Part shown: one piece after another, positions 51,909-60,925 of the stretch
Layout of the letters: each line of letters opens with the position of its first letter
Numbering within the stretch: position 1 is the stretch's first letter
Assembly: GCF_039907765.1 (NCBI RefSeq)
Contig: NZ_JARDJI010000003.1
Location: 1-64,000 of the forward strand
DNA from: Aminobacter sp039907765
GTDB taxonomy: Bacteria > Pseudomonadota > Alphaproteobacteria > Rhizobiales > Rhizobiaceae
DNA length: 64,000 nt
Direction of reading: 5' to 3'
The notes under the pieces: model-generated
What the model was told of the DNA's origin: nothing
Database searches by the model: none
Seen by the model: only the letters and a program-made list of their open reading frames with translations
Made by a program: the position numbers and the translations under genes

Positions 51909-52545
51909 GATCATTGAAACCACGGTCTATCGTCTTGACGAGCTCTCGGACGCGGCGAAGGTGAAGGCCCGCGACTGGTATCGCGAAGGCGCCGTCGATC
52001 ACGACTGGTATGAGTTCGTGTATGAGGATTTCCAGCGCATCTGCGCGATCCTCGGCGTCGCGTTGAAGACGATCCCGGTCCGCCTCTATGGCGGCGGCAC
52101 GCGGCAGAAATCGTGCATCTGGTTCTCCGGGTTCTGGAGCCAGGGCGACGGCGCCTGCTTCGAAGGCCAGTATCGCTACGCGGCGGGCGCCGTGCGGAAG
52201 ATCCGTGACCATGCGCCCAAGGACACGGAACTCCACCGGATCGCCGCCGCGCTGCAGGCCGTCCAGCGCCGGAACTTCTTCCAGCTCCACGCCGGCATCG
52301 TCCATCGCGACCGCTACTATCACGAATACTGCATGGCGATCGCGGTCGAGCGCGACAGCCCAAGCTATCAGGAGATGACGGCCGACGCGGAGGAGACGGT
52401 GATCGAGGCGCTGCGCGATCTCGCCCGATGGCTCTACCGCCAGCTCGAGCGCGAATACGACTACCAGACTTCCGACGCGGTGGTGGACGAGGCCATCCTC
52501 GCCAACGGCTATACCTTCACCGCCAATGGCCGCCGTTTCGGCTGA
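51901..52545 (+). CDS. protein of the 'antitoxin of TA stability system' type
   Basis: A 214-residue protein: IIETTVYRLDELSDAAKVKA, RDWYREGAVDHDWYEFVYED, then GTRQKSCIWFSGFWSQGDGA and IVHRDRYYHEYCMAIAVERD. I recognise the 'L-x-E-L-S-x-x-A-K-x-x-A' start from plasmid and ICE proteins annotated as antitoxin of a toxin-antitoxin stability system; that name is not backed by a toxin here. Function unproven. Confidence 0.6.
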   Translation: MSEIIETTVYRLDELSDAAKVKARDWYREGAVDHDWYEFVYEDFQRICAILGVALKTIPVRLYGGGTRQKSCIWFSGFWSQGDGACFEGQYRYAAGAVRKIRDHAPKDTELHRIAAALQAVQRRNFFQLHAGIVHRDRYYHEYCMAIAVERDSPSYQEMTADAEETVIEALRDLARWLYRQLEREYDYQTSDAVVDEAILANGYTFTANGRRFG

Positions 52546-52785
52546 TCGCCGTTTCGCCCGTATGCGCGAGTCCCGTAAGCCGGGCGAGTGCGCCGGTCGT
52601 GTCACCGGTCCTACAACCCTGTCCGTGCGGAATGTCCGACCTCCTCGACGTCCTGGTAAGCGACCCATCCGCCTCTCGCCGTCAACCCGCACGGGGTTCT
52701 CCTCGATCCCTCGGTGACGGCAGCGGACCGCTCGCTTTCGGTGGGCGTCGGCGGAGCGTTTCCGCGCAGACAGGAGGATAGACCG
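52546..52785. other. non-coding gap
   Basis: About 240 bp. I see no gene and no strong hairpin with a T run. A CAGGAGG ribosome-binding site closes it before the next ATG. Confidence 0.4.
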
Positions 52786-52971
52786 ATGACAACGCAGCAG
52801 CCCTATCATCCCGATGACATTGTCGTCTGGCCGGACGGCACTTGGGCGACACTCGCGGACGTCTGGGCCGGTGACTATGCCTGGATGTCGGACGACTACG
52901 AGATCGTGCGCGCGGACGATGTCGAACGGCTCACGGCGCTGAACCTCGCGGACGATCTCGGCCTGCCGTGA
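52786..52971 (+). CDS. small hypothetical ICE protein
   Basis: A 61-residue acidic protein: YHPDDIVVWPDGTWATLADV with WAGDYAWMSDDYEIVRADDV. No family recognised. The perfect CAGGAGG 10 bp before the ATG and the codon pattern support it as real. Confidence 0.6.
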   Translation: MTTQQPYHPDDIVVWPDGTWATLADVWAGDYAWMSDDYEIVRADDVERLTALNLADDLGLP

Positions 52972-52992
52972 GAGGCAGAGGAGGGCCTGGAC

Positions 52993-53036
52993 GGGTCTGA
53001 GCCGGCGCGGTCCAGAGAGAGCACCGCGCGCTCGCT
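52993..53036 (+). promoter_or_regulatory. structured leader, possible distant copy 4
   Basis: The outer stem GGACGGG / CCTGTCC (one G-U pair) encloses GCGCGGT / ACCGCGC with loop CCAGAGAGAGC. The layout and the AGAGAG loop recall copies 1 and 2. It ends about 30 bp before the ATG at 53066. Confidence 0.4.
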
Positions 53037-53065
53037 CCTGTCCCTGCTCTCCCGAGGTTCCTCTC

Positions 53066-56000
53066 ATGTCCCCGATCTCCGTATCCGCGGCGGCGCCCGC
53101 TGCCGCGCCGCTCGCGCCCGCCGACACTGACGCCGCGACGGCCGTCCTCGCCGCCGGCAATCTCATCCTTCCCCATCTCGAGCGCGGCGAACGTATCGAC
53201 GCGCCGATCTTGCGCGCGGCGATGGAGACCGCCTTCGGCGCCTCCGATGCCGCCGGCGCCTGGGACTGGAAGCAGGCTTACGAGGCCTGCGAAGCAGCCA
53301 CCGTCCTGTTTCTGCGCAAATACGGAAAGGCGCTGCTCCGTAAAGCCGCCACTCCGGCTCTGCGGCTTTCCGCCCTGACAAAGATCGGCGCGCTCCTGCC
53401 GACGCATACCCGCCGTTCCGAAGAAGCGCAGGCCTTCCAGCAGTTCTCGACACCGATCCCGCTCGGTCTCGTCGCCGCGACCGCTGCCGCCATCACGCCA
53501 GCCGATCGCGTGCTCGAACCCTCGGCTGGCACCGGCCTGCTCGCCATTCTCGCCGAGATTGCCGGCGGCGCGCTCGTCCTCAACGAGCTCGCCGAGATGC
53601 GCGCCGGCCTCCTCACCTCCCTCTTTCCGGCCGTTTCCGTCACCCGCTTCGATGCCGCCCAGATCGACGACCATCTCGATCCCGGTGCCGTGCCGAGTGT
53701 CGTGCTGATGAACCCGCCTTTCTCGGTCCTGGCCAATGTCGAGGGGCGCGTTGCCGACGCGGCGTTGCGCCATGTCGCCTCGGCGCTCGCACGCCTGGCG
53801 CCGGGCGGCCGCCTGGTGACCATCACCGGTGCCAGCTTCGCGCCCGACGACCCGGCCTCGGCGCCGGCCTTCATGCGCTTGCAGGAGCGCGGCCGCGTCG
53901 TGTTCTCCGCGGCGATCGACGGCGCGGTCTACGCCAAGCATGGCACGACATTCAACACACGGCTCACCGTGATCGACAAGCTGCCGGCCGACGATCCGGC
54001 CGTCTTCCCCGCCTCGCTGGGAATCGCGCCCGACGCGGCCACGCTTATGGCCTGGGTCGGGGCGCAGGTCCCGGCGCGCCTGCCGGTCGCTCTGCCGAGC
54101 GCTCCGGTCACGGCCGCTGCCGCACCGCGCACGGTACGCGGCTATGTCACCCGCGCCGCGCGGATCGCGCCGCGGGCTGCGCTCGCCGAGCCAGAGGGCG
54201 TCGAACTCACTTATGAGATCGTCGATGCGCAGCCGGCCGAGGACGCCGGCATCACCGACGCCATCTATGAGGCCTACGGAGTTCAGGCGATCCGTATTCC
54301 CGGCTCTCAGGCGCACCCGACCCCGCTCGTGCAGTCGGCAGCGATGGCGAGCGTCATGCCGCCTCGGCCGAACTACCGGCCGCGCCTGCCGCACAACATC
54401 CTCGAGCTGCTCTCCGACGCCCAGCTCGAGACGGTGATCTATGCCGGCGAGGCCCATGCGGAATTCCTCGCCGGCGCCTGGACGGTGGACGACACCTTCG
54501 ATGTAGTCTGCGCCGCAGCGGAAGATGCCGCGAATGCCGTCCGCTTCCGGCAGGGTTTCATGATCGGCGACGGCACCGGCGTCGGCAAGGGCCGCGAGTC
54601 CGCCGCCATCATCCTCGACCAGTGGATGCAGGGGCGCCGCAAGGCCGTCTGGATTTCGAAGTCCGACAAGCTGATCGAGGACGCCCAGCGCGACTGGTCG
54701 GCGCTCGGCATGGAGCGGCTTCTCGTGACGCCGCTCTCGCGCTTCCCGCAGGGCAAGCCGATCACGCTGCCGGAAGGCGTCCTATTCACCACCTATGCCA
54801 CGCTGCGCTCCGACGACCGCGGCGACAAGGTTTCGCGGGTCCGGCAGATCGTCGATTGGTTGGGCGCCGATTTCGACGGCGTGATCGTGTTCGACGAGAG
54901 CCATGCCATGCAGAATGCCGTTGGCGCCAAGGGCGAGCGGGGCGATGTCGCCGCCAGCCAGCAGGGCCGCGCCGGGCTGCGGCTCCAGCACGCGTTGCCG
55001 AACACGCGCATCCTCTATGTCTCCGCTACCGGCGCCACCACCGTCCACAATCTCGCCTATGCCCAGCGGCTCGGCCTCTGGGGCGGCGAGCACTTTCCGT
55101 TCGCGACCCGCGCCGAGTTCGTCGAGGCGATCGAATCCGGCGGCGTCGCGGCGATGGAGGTGCTGGCCCGCGACCTCAGAGCACTCGGCCTCTACACCGC
55201 CCGCTCGCTCTCCTTTGTCGGCGTCGAATACGAGCTGGTCGAGCACGAGCTGACGCCCGAGCAGGTCCGCATCTACGATTCCTATGCGGGCGCTTTCGCC
55301 GTCATCCATAACAACCTGGATGCGGCGATGCAGGCGGCGAACATCACCTGCAGCAGCGGCACGCTGAACGCGCAGGCGAAGTCGGCCGCCCGTTCGGCCT
55401 TCGAGTCGGCCAAGCAGCGCTTCTTCGGGCACCTGCTCACCTCGATGAAGACGCCGACGCTGATCCGCTCGATCGCGCGCGACCTGGCGGACGGCCATTC
55501 AGCCGTCATCCAGATCGTTTCGACCGGCGAGGCGCTGATGGAACGGCGCCTGGCCGAACTGCCGACCGAGGAATGGAACGATGTTCGCGTCGACATCACG
55601 CCGCGCGAATATGTCCTTGACTATCTCGCCCATTCCTTCCCGGTGCAGCTCTTCCAGCCGTTCACGGACTCGGAGGGCAATCTATCGTCGCGGCCGGTCT
55701 ATCGAGACGGCCAGCCGGTCGAGAGCCGCGAGGCTGTCGCTCGCCGCGACGAACTGATCGCGCAGCTCGCCAGCCTGCCGCCCGTGCCCGGCGCGCTCGA
55801 CCAGATCGTCCAGCATTTCGGGGTGGACGTCGTCGCCGAAGTCACCGGCCGCTCCCGCCGCATCGTGCACAAGCCTGGTTCTGTCCCGGGCGGCGACCGC
55901 CTCGTGGTCGAGACCCGCGCGGGATCGGCCAACCTCGCCGAAACCCAGGCCTTCATGGACGACCAGAAGCGCGTTCTGGTCTTCAGCGACGCCGGCGGGA

Positions 56001-57406
56001 CCGGGCGCAGCTACCACGCCGAGCTTTCGGCCCGGAACAGGCGGCTGCGCGTCCACTATCTGCTCGAGGCGGGCTGGAAGGCAGACGCCGCCATCCAGGG
56101 CCTGGGCCGCACGCATCGAACCAATCAGGCGCAGCCGCCGCTGTTCCGCCCTATCTCCACCAATGTGAAGGCCGAGAAGCGCTTCCTCTCGACCATCGCT
56201 CGCCGCCTCGACACGCTGGGTGCCATCACCCGCGGCCAGCGGCAAACGGGCGGCCAGGGCCTGTTCCGCCCAGAAGACAACCTTGAAAGCCACTATGCCC
56301 GCGACGCGTTGCGCCAGCTCTACATGGTCATCGTCCGCGGCAAGCTCGAGGGCTGTTCGCTCGAACGCTTCGAGTCCGCCACCGGCCTCAAGCTCATGGA
56401 CGACACCGGGATCAAGGACGAGCTGCCGCCCATCACCACTTTCCTCAATCGTATGCTGGCGCTCACCATCGAATTGCAGGGCGTGCTGTTCGAGGCCTTC
56501 GAGCACTTGCTAGCCGCGCGGATCAATGGCGCCATCGCATCAGGGACCTATGACGCGGGGCTCGAAACGCTCCGAGCCGAGAGCTTCATCGTCACCGGAC
56601 GGGAGGTGATCTACACCCATCCGCGCACCAGCGCCGAGACCCGCCTGCTGACCATCGCCGAGCGCCGCCGCAACCGTCCCGTGACGCTCGACGCAGCGCT
56701 CGATCATCTCGCCGATCGGCACGCCATGCTGCTGCTCAACGAGCAGTCCGGCCGCGCCGCCGTGCAGATTCCGACCACCAGCGTGATGCTCGACGATGGC
56801 GAGATCGAGCGGCGGGTCCGCCTGATCCGGCCGATGGAATCCCAGAACATGCCGCTCAAGGCGATGGGCGAGACGCGCTGGGTCGAGGCCGATCGGTACG
56901 CGTTCTCGTCGGCATGGCAGGCCGAAATGGCCGAGGTGCCGGAATTCTCCGACAGCGTCCTGCATATGGTGACCGGACTGCTGCTGCCGATCTGGCGGCG
57001 CCTGCCCAACGAGTCAACGCGGGTCTATCGGCTCCAGACCGACGCGGGCGAGCGCATCATAGGCCGCCGCGTCTCTCCGGCCTGGGCAGCCAATGCCACC
57101 ACGACCGGCGTCGCCTCGCTGTCACCGGACCAGGCCTTCGCGGCGCTGATGGACGGGCGGACGATCATCGATCTCGCCGAGGGGCTGCAGCTCCGCCGCG
57201 TCCGCGTCATGGGCGCCTGGCGCATCGAACTGACCGGCTTCGCCGACACGATGCGCGAGCGGCTCACCGCCTATGGCCTCTTCCACGAGATCATCTCGTG
57301 GAAGCTAAGGATGTTTGTGCCAACCGACGCCGCCGGCATCGCCGTGCTCGATCGCGTGCTGGGACGCTGGCCGATCGAGCGCGTCAGCGAGCGGGAGACC
57401 GCATGA
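53066..57406 (+). CDS. Strawberry-notch-type methylase/helicase
   Basis: A 1446-residue protein. Residues about 130-320 are an N6-adenine-type methylase (DRVLEPSAGTGLLAILAEIA with motif I; VVLMNPPFSVLANVEGR with NPPF). An SF2 helicase follows: GFMIGDGTGVGKGRESAAII (Walker A), GVIVFDESHAMQNAVGAKG (motif II), TRILYVSATGATTVHNLAYA (motif III), and in the C-terminal helicase half RVLVFSDAGGTGRSYHAELS and IQGLGRTHRTNQAQPP. The SBNO form is frequent on alphaproteobacterial plasmids and ICEs; its role in transfer is unknown. It overlaps the Toprim gene by 4 bp. Confidence 0.88.
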   Translation: MSPISVSAAAPAAAPLAPADTDAATAVLAAGNLILPHLERGERIDAPILRAAMETAFGASDAAGAWDWKQAYEACEAATVLFLRKYGKALLRKAATPALRLSALTKIGALLPTHTRRSEEAQAFQQFSTPIPLGLVAATAAAITPADRVLEPSAGTGLLAILAEIAGGALVLNELAEMRAGLLTSLFPAVSVTRFDAAQIDDHLDPGAVPSVVLMNPPFSVLANVEGRVADAALRHVASALARLAPGGRLVTITGASFAPDDPASAPAFMRLQERGRVVFSAAIDGAVYAKHGTTFNTRLTVIDKLPADDPAVFPASLGIAPDAATLMAWVGAQVPARLPVALPSAPVTAAAAPRTVRGYVTRAARIAPRAALAEPEGVELTYEIVDAQPAEDAGITDAIYEAYGVQAIRIPGSQAHPTPLVQSAAMASVMPPRPNYRPRLPHNILELLSDAQLETVIYAGEAHAEFLAGAWTVDDTFDVVCAAAEDAANAVRFRQGFMIGDGTGVGKGRESAAIILDQWMQGRRKAVWISKSDKLIEDAQRDWSALGMERLLVTPLSRFPQGKPITLPEGVLFTTYATLRSDDRGDKVSRVRQIVDWLGADFDGVIVFDESHAMQNAVGAKGERGDVAASQQGRAGLRLQHALPNTRILYVSATGATTVHNLAYAQRLGLWGGEHFPFATRAEFVEAIESGGVAAMEVLARDLRALGLYTARSLSFVGVEYELVEHELTPEQVRIYDSYAGAFAVIHNNLDAAMQAANITCSSGTLNAQAKSAARSAFESAKQRFFGHLLTSMKTPTLIRSIARDLADGHSAVIQIVSTGEALMERRLAELPTEEWNDVRVDITPREYVLDYLAHSFPVQLFQPFTDSEGNLSSRPVYRDGQPVESREAVARRDELIAQLASLPPVPGALDQIVQHFGVDVVAEVTGRSRRIVHKPGSVPGGDRLVVETRAGSANLAETQAFMDDQKRVLVFSDAGGTGRSYHAELSARNRRLRVHYLLEAGWKADAAIQGLGRTHRTNQAQPPLFRPISTNVKAEKRFLSTIARRLDTLGAITRGQRQTGGQGLFRPEDNLESHYARDALRQLYMVIVRGKLEGCSLERFESATGLKLMDDTGIKDELPPITTFLNRMLALTIELQGVLFEAFEHLLAARINGAIASGTYDAGLETLRAESFIVTGREVIYTHPRTSAETRLLTIAERRRNRPVTLDAALDHLADRHAMLLLNEQSGRAAVQIPTTSVMLDDGEIERRVRLIRPMESQNMPLKAMGETRWVEADRYAFSSAWQAEMAEVPEFSDSVLHMVTGLLLPIWRRLPNESTRVYRLQTDAGERIIGRRVSPAWAANATTTGVASLSPDQAFAALMDGRTIIDLAEGLQLRRVRVMGAWRIELTGFADTMRERLTAYGLFHEIISWKLRMFVPTDAAGIAVLDRVLGRWPIERVSERETA

Positions 57407-58440
57407 TGCCGCGCCGCGCCGCCGCCGAACTCGCCCACCGTCTCGGCGAACAGGCCGAGGCGGTGTGCCGGCACTATCTGTCCAACGGACGTCGTTCCGG
57501 CAATTATTGGCAGGTGGGCGATGTCCGCAACGCAGCGGGGCGCTCGATGTTCGTCCGCCTTCAGCGCTCGCCGAAGGGACCACCGGGCAAGTGGACCGAC
57601 GCCGCGACCGGAGAGCACGGCGATCTGCTTGACATCATCCGCGAGAGCATGGGTCTCCTCGACTTCAAGGACGTCGCCGATGAGGCGCGCGCCTTCCTCG
57701 CCATGCCGCGACCGGAACCACGCCCCTCCCGCGGCAAGCCGGCGCCGGTTCCAACCGGATCGCCCGAGACCTCGCGGCGGCTCTTCGCCATGTCGCAGCC
57801 GATCCCCGGCACGCTCGTCGAATCGTACTTGCGGGGACGCGGCATTGCGACTTTGCACGGAACCGCATCGCTTCGGTTCCATCCGCGCTGCTACTATCGG
57901 CCCGAGGATCACGGACCGACCGAGACCTGGCCGGCCATGATCGCCGCGGTCACCGATCTCAGCGGACGCCAGACCGGCGCGCACCGCACGTGGCTCGACC
58001 CCAGCGGCGATGCCAAGGCGCCGATCGACACGCCGCGCCGAGCGATGGGTGACCTTCTCGGTCACGCCGTCCGTTTCGGCGTGCCAGCCAGCGTCATGGC
58101 AGCCGGCGAGGGCATCGAGACGACGCTGTCGCTCCGATGCGCCTTACCCGACATGGCCATGGCGGCGGCACTCTCGGCCGCACATCTGGGCGCCATCCTA
58201 TTTCCGTCCACCTTGCGCCGGCTCTATGTCATTCGCGACAACGATCCGGCTGGCGACGGGGCACGCGACACCCTGGCCGAGCGGGCACGGGAGGCCGGGA
58301 TCGAGGCGATCGTGCTGTCGCCCGAGCTCGAGGACTTCAACGACGATCTCCGCCACTGCGGCCTCGAGGCCCTTCGGGCAGCGATCGCGGAGCAGCTCAT
58401 GCGCAGGGATCGACTGCGCTATCTGACGCGAGCGGCATGA
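57403..58440 (+). CDS. Toprim-domain primase-like protein
   Basis: A 345-residue protein. The N-terminal part (YLSNGRRSGNYWQVGDVRNA, GKWTDAATGEHGDLLDIIRE) is a DUF7146-like primase region; the Toprim domain has VMAAGEGIETTLSLRCALPD (conserved Glu) and RRLYVIRDNDPAGDGARDTL (D-x-D). Such proteins prime synthesis on plasmid or ICE DNA, or act with the coupled helicase. The ATG at 57403 gives an ATGA overlap with the Strawberry-notch gene. Confidence 0.83.
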   Translation: MMPRRAAAELAHRLGEQAEAVCRHYLSNGRRSGNYWQVGDVRNAAGRSMFVRLQRSPKGPPGKWTDAATGEHGDLLDIIRESMGLLDFKDVADEARAFLAMPRPEPRPSRGKPAPVPTGSPETSRRLFAMSQPIPGTLVESYLRGRGIATLHGTASLRFHPRCYYRPEDHGPTETWPAMIAAVTDLSGRQTGAHRTWLDPSGDAKAPIDTPRRAMGDLLGHAVRFGVPASVMAAGEGIETTLSLRCALPDMAMAAALSAAHLGAILFPSTLRRLYVIRDNDPAGDGARDTLAERAREAGIEAIVLSPELEDFNDDLRHCGLEALRAAIAEQLMRRDRLRYLTRAA

Positions 58441-58781
58441 GCCGATAGGGGACAGGGCGAGGTCCGGTGCCGCCTGCATCGCTGGTGGACCGCCCGCCGG
58501 ATCAGCGCCGCGACCCGGCCTTCGAGAGGGCGATCGAGCCCACAGCCAAGCCGTCCAGGCAATGGCGGCGGCCGACTATTTTCCGTCGGCGCCCGACTGC
58601 TGGCGAATGCCAGCGACGAAATGCGACGCCTTTCCATCGCGAGGCAAAATAGTCGGCCTCTGCCATCCTCCGCTGACGCTCCGGCCCTCCGCTTCGCTCC
58701 AGGTGCCCGGCCGTCCCGCCCGTGGGCTTTCGTCGCCATGAAGGCCGCGAGGGTCGCGGTCGAGCCGACGGGAGATCCCCC
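58441..58781. other. non-coding region with structured element
   Basis: 341 bp without a supported gene. It contains a long-armed hairpin (58570-58658, separate entry) and, at its right end, CGGGAGATCC as ribosome-binding site for the DUF2493 gene. Confidence 0.5.
58570..58658. other. long-armed hairpin element, copy 1
   Basis: Perfect 13-bp arms GGCCGACTATTTT / AAAATAGTCGGCC enclose 63 nt that hold an inner hairpin GCTGGC-GAAT-GCCAGC. The 3' side reads ATCGCGAGGCAAAATAGTC. A related element stands at 60741-60810 before the DUF736 gene. Confidence 0.65.
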
Positions 58782-59714
58782 ATGAGCAAGCACGACGACA
58801 CCGAACCGCACCACGCATCGTCCCCTACCGACCATGTCCTCACCGAACTCCAGCTCTATGGCTGGCGCCCCTACAGCGACGAGCCCGATCCGCGACCTTT
58901 GCCCGATGGCGACCATGTGGCCGGAGCGGTGGCCGACATCTTCGACGCCCTCATCGCCACCCTGGCCGATACGCGCCTCGAACCCGATCTCGACGACCTG
59001 CTCTGGTCCGTCACCAATGTGTTCCACCGCGCCGTGCTGCGGATCGAGCGGCAACTGGACGACAACGAGCAGGCGCAGCGCCGCCTGCAGCGCGAACAGG
59101 ACGGCACCGAGATCAAGGCGGTCGAACTCGAAAACCTCACCGCCCAGGGCCAGACCATGCTCGAACGGCGCGACGCCTTCGAGCTCATGCGCGACCAATC
59201 CGGCGACCGCTACGAGCAGCACACCGGCTCGGCCTGGCGGCCACGCTCCGGGTCGATGGTCAATCATCGGCACCTGACCTCGGCGATGATCGACAGCCGC
59301 GATTTCCTCGCCGCCCGACGCAAGGCCGACAGCGAGGTCATGCTGCCCTCCGGTCCGAAGATCGCCTTGACCGGCGGCCTCGACTTCAACGATCACCATC
59401 TCGTCTGGGACGCGCTCGACAAGGTCCACGCCAAGCACCCCGACATGGTGCTGATCCACGGCAAGTCGCCCAGGGGCGCAGAACTGATCGCCGCCAAATG
59501 GGCCGACAACCGCAAGGTGCCGCAGGTCGGCTTCGCTCCGGATTGGGAGAAGCACGGCCGGGCCGCGCCATTCAAGCGCAACGACGCCATGCTCGACATA
59601 CTGCCGATTGGGGTCATCGTCTTCCCGGGCACCGGCATCCAGGACAATTTCGCCGACAAGGCGAGGAAGCTCGGCATCAACGCCTATGACTTCCGCAAGC
59701 GGGGCGGCGCGTGA
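58782..59714 (+). CDS. DUF2493 (SLOG-like) protein
   Basis: A 310-residue protein. The C-terminal Rossmann-like DUF2493 domain has KIALTGGLDFNDHHLVWDAL, MVLIHGKSPRGAELIAAKWA and DILPIGVIVFPGTGIQDNFA, which fits a nucleotide-binding SLOG fold. The N-terminal half is helical and acidic. SLOG proteins may bind NAD- or nucleotide-derived ligands; a role on the ICE is unknown. The ATG at 58782 has GGGAGAT before it. Confidence 0.82.
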   Translation: MSKHDDTEPHHASSPTDHVLTELQLYGWRPYSDEPDPRPLPDGDHVAGAVADIFDALIATLADTRLEPDLDDLLWSVTNVFHRAVLRIERQLDDNEQAQRRLQREQDGTEIKAVELENLTAQGQTMLERRDAFELMRDQSGDRYEQHTGSAWRPRSGSMVNHRHLTSAMIDSRDFLAARRKADSEVMLPSGPKIALTGGLDFNDHHLVWDALDKVHAKHPDMVLIHGKSPRGAELIAAKWADNRKVPQVGFAPDWEKHGRAAPFKRNDAMLDILPIGVIVFPGTGIQDNFADKARKLGINAYDFRKRGGA

Positions 59715-59831
59715 GCGCCGCCTTCCATCTCCGGGCAGAACGCTCGATCGGGCAGTCTCGTCCGGTCGACCATGCCGCCTTGGGCGCCGCACGTTCTGCT
59801 GCCATTGTCGTCCGAACACTGCTATAGTTCC

Positions 59832-59893
59832 TGTCGCGCCGTGGTGGTGGTGGTTGGCGCGACCCGTTCTAGTCATGCACGGAGACCACCACC
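59832..59893 (+). promoter_or_regulatory. leader hairpin with anti-RBS loop
   Basis: Perfect 8-bp arms GTCGCGCC (59832-59839) / GGCGCGAC (59855-59862) hold a 15-nt loop GTGGTGGTGGTGGTT. The loop is complementary to ACCACCACC (59885-59893), which lies between the GGAG ribosome-binding site and the ATG. A pseudoknot could close the start site. Confidence 0.5.
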
Positions 59894-60337
59894 ATGATCA
59901 TCCTCGCCATTATCGCTACGCTTGCCGGCATCACTGCGCTTTGCTGGCTGCTCTTCAACCTCGCGGTCTTCGCCCTGCCGCTCTTCGTTGGCACTGCCAT
60001 CGGCACCTGGGCGCACGAGACCGGAGCGGGCATTCCGGGCACCATCATTGTCGGCGTCATCGCGGCCGCACTGACCTTCGGCCTGTTCCAGCTTCTGCTC
60101 CTTGTCGCGCGACCCGCCTGGGTCAAGCTGCTCGTGATCCTCGCCTTCGTCGCGCCGGCGGCGATCGCCGGCTATCACGCCACCTTCGGCATCGTGAAGC
60201 TCGCCATTCCGTCTGACACTTGGCAGCTCGTCTTCTCCATCGTGGGCGCGGCGGCGGTCGGCATCACGGCGTTCATGCGCCTCACCCTGATGGCCCCGCC
60301 CGCGCCAGTCGGACAAGGTGCCGCAAGAGCCTCATGA
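59894..60337 (+). CDS. small integral membrane protein
   Basis: A 147-residue protein with four hydrophobic segments: IILAIIATLAGITALCWLLF (2-21), then FALPLFVGTAIGTWAHETGA, IPGTIIVGVIAAALTFGLFQ, LVILAFVAPAAIAGYHATF and VFSIVGAAAVGITAFMRLTL. No family recognised beyond general ICE membrane proteins. Translation may be governed by the leader just upstream. Confidence 0.7.
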   Translation: MIILAIIATLAGITALCWLLFNLAVFALPLFVGTAIGTWAHETGAGIPGTIIVGVIAAALTFGLFQLLLLVARPAWVKLLVILAFVAPAAIAGYHATFGIVKLAIPSDTWQLVFSIVGAAAVGITAFMRLTLMAPPAPVGQGAARAS

Positions 60338-60925
60338 TCGGACGACAGATCGGCGACTAGACCCGGCAGGGCCTCGCCGTTCTCGTCGCGAACTACGTCG
60401 GCATGGGGCGCGCTGCCGTCGGAAACGCGATCATGAAATCCAGATAGTGCCCACGCCGGTACCTGCATGGCGGCAGCACGCCCCGATCCGGCCGACAGCA
60501 GCGGAAGAACGTGGGGCAAACTCGCCACTGGCGCGGGTGGCGAGGATGGTGGCGGACATCCGGCTGAACCGGGAGCGGCGCAGAGCGCAACGATAAACTC
60601 GTTGTTTCCGGATACTCGCAGTTCGCACGCGGCAGCCAAGTTCTCCGGGCCGGCTCTTCCCTATGTCCGCTCCAATACGGTCTCTCTATTGGCTTGATCT
60701 GGCCGAAGGCCGGCTTCGCCTCGCCCGGCTATGCTTCAACGGCGCCTCCAGACTTTCTTCCCCTGCCGCCTGACGCCGGCATTCCTCGCGAGGCAAGAAA
60801 GTCCTCCGCCGCCATCCGCCGCTTCGCTCTGGCCCTGATGGGTGAAGCGCCGTTCGCCTTCGGCCGGCCGATCGCCATCGAGACCGCAATGGTGCGGCTC
60901 GAGCAAGAAACCACGGAGAACTACC
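60338..60925. other. non-coding region with second hairpin element
   Basis: 588 bp without a supported gene. A reading frame at 60318-60596 lacks a ribosome-binding site and overlaps the preceding gene. The right half holds the hairpin element described separately. Confidence 0.45.
60741..60810. other. long-armed hairpin element, copy 2
   Basis: Arms GACTTTCTT (60751-60759) / AAGAAAGTC (60795-60803) are perfect; GGCG (60741) / CGCC (60807) extend them across an internal loop. The 3' side CTCGCGAGGCAAGAAAGTC aligns with copy 1 at 58638-58654, and sequence after both copies stays similar (CCTC-GCC-CATCC-CCGC). Confidence 0.65.

Noticed and set aside
58570..58658. Rho-independent terminator after the Toprim gene
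   Set aside because: The loop is 63 nt and no U tract follows; the paired copy at 60741 points to another role.
60318..60596. Small plus-strand gene ending in RMVADIRLNRERRRAQR
   Set aside because: It overlaps the membrane-protein gene, lacks a ribosome-binding site and has no family pattern.
60590..60635. Inverted remnant of a DUF736 gene (minus strand reads SGNNEF)
   Set aside because: The match to the DUF736 start covers only about 17 bp, too short to claim a duplication.
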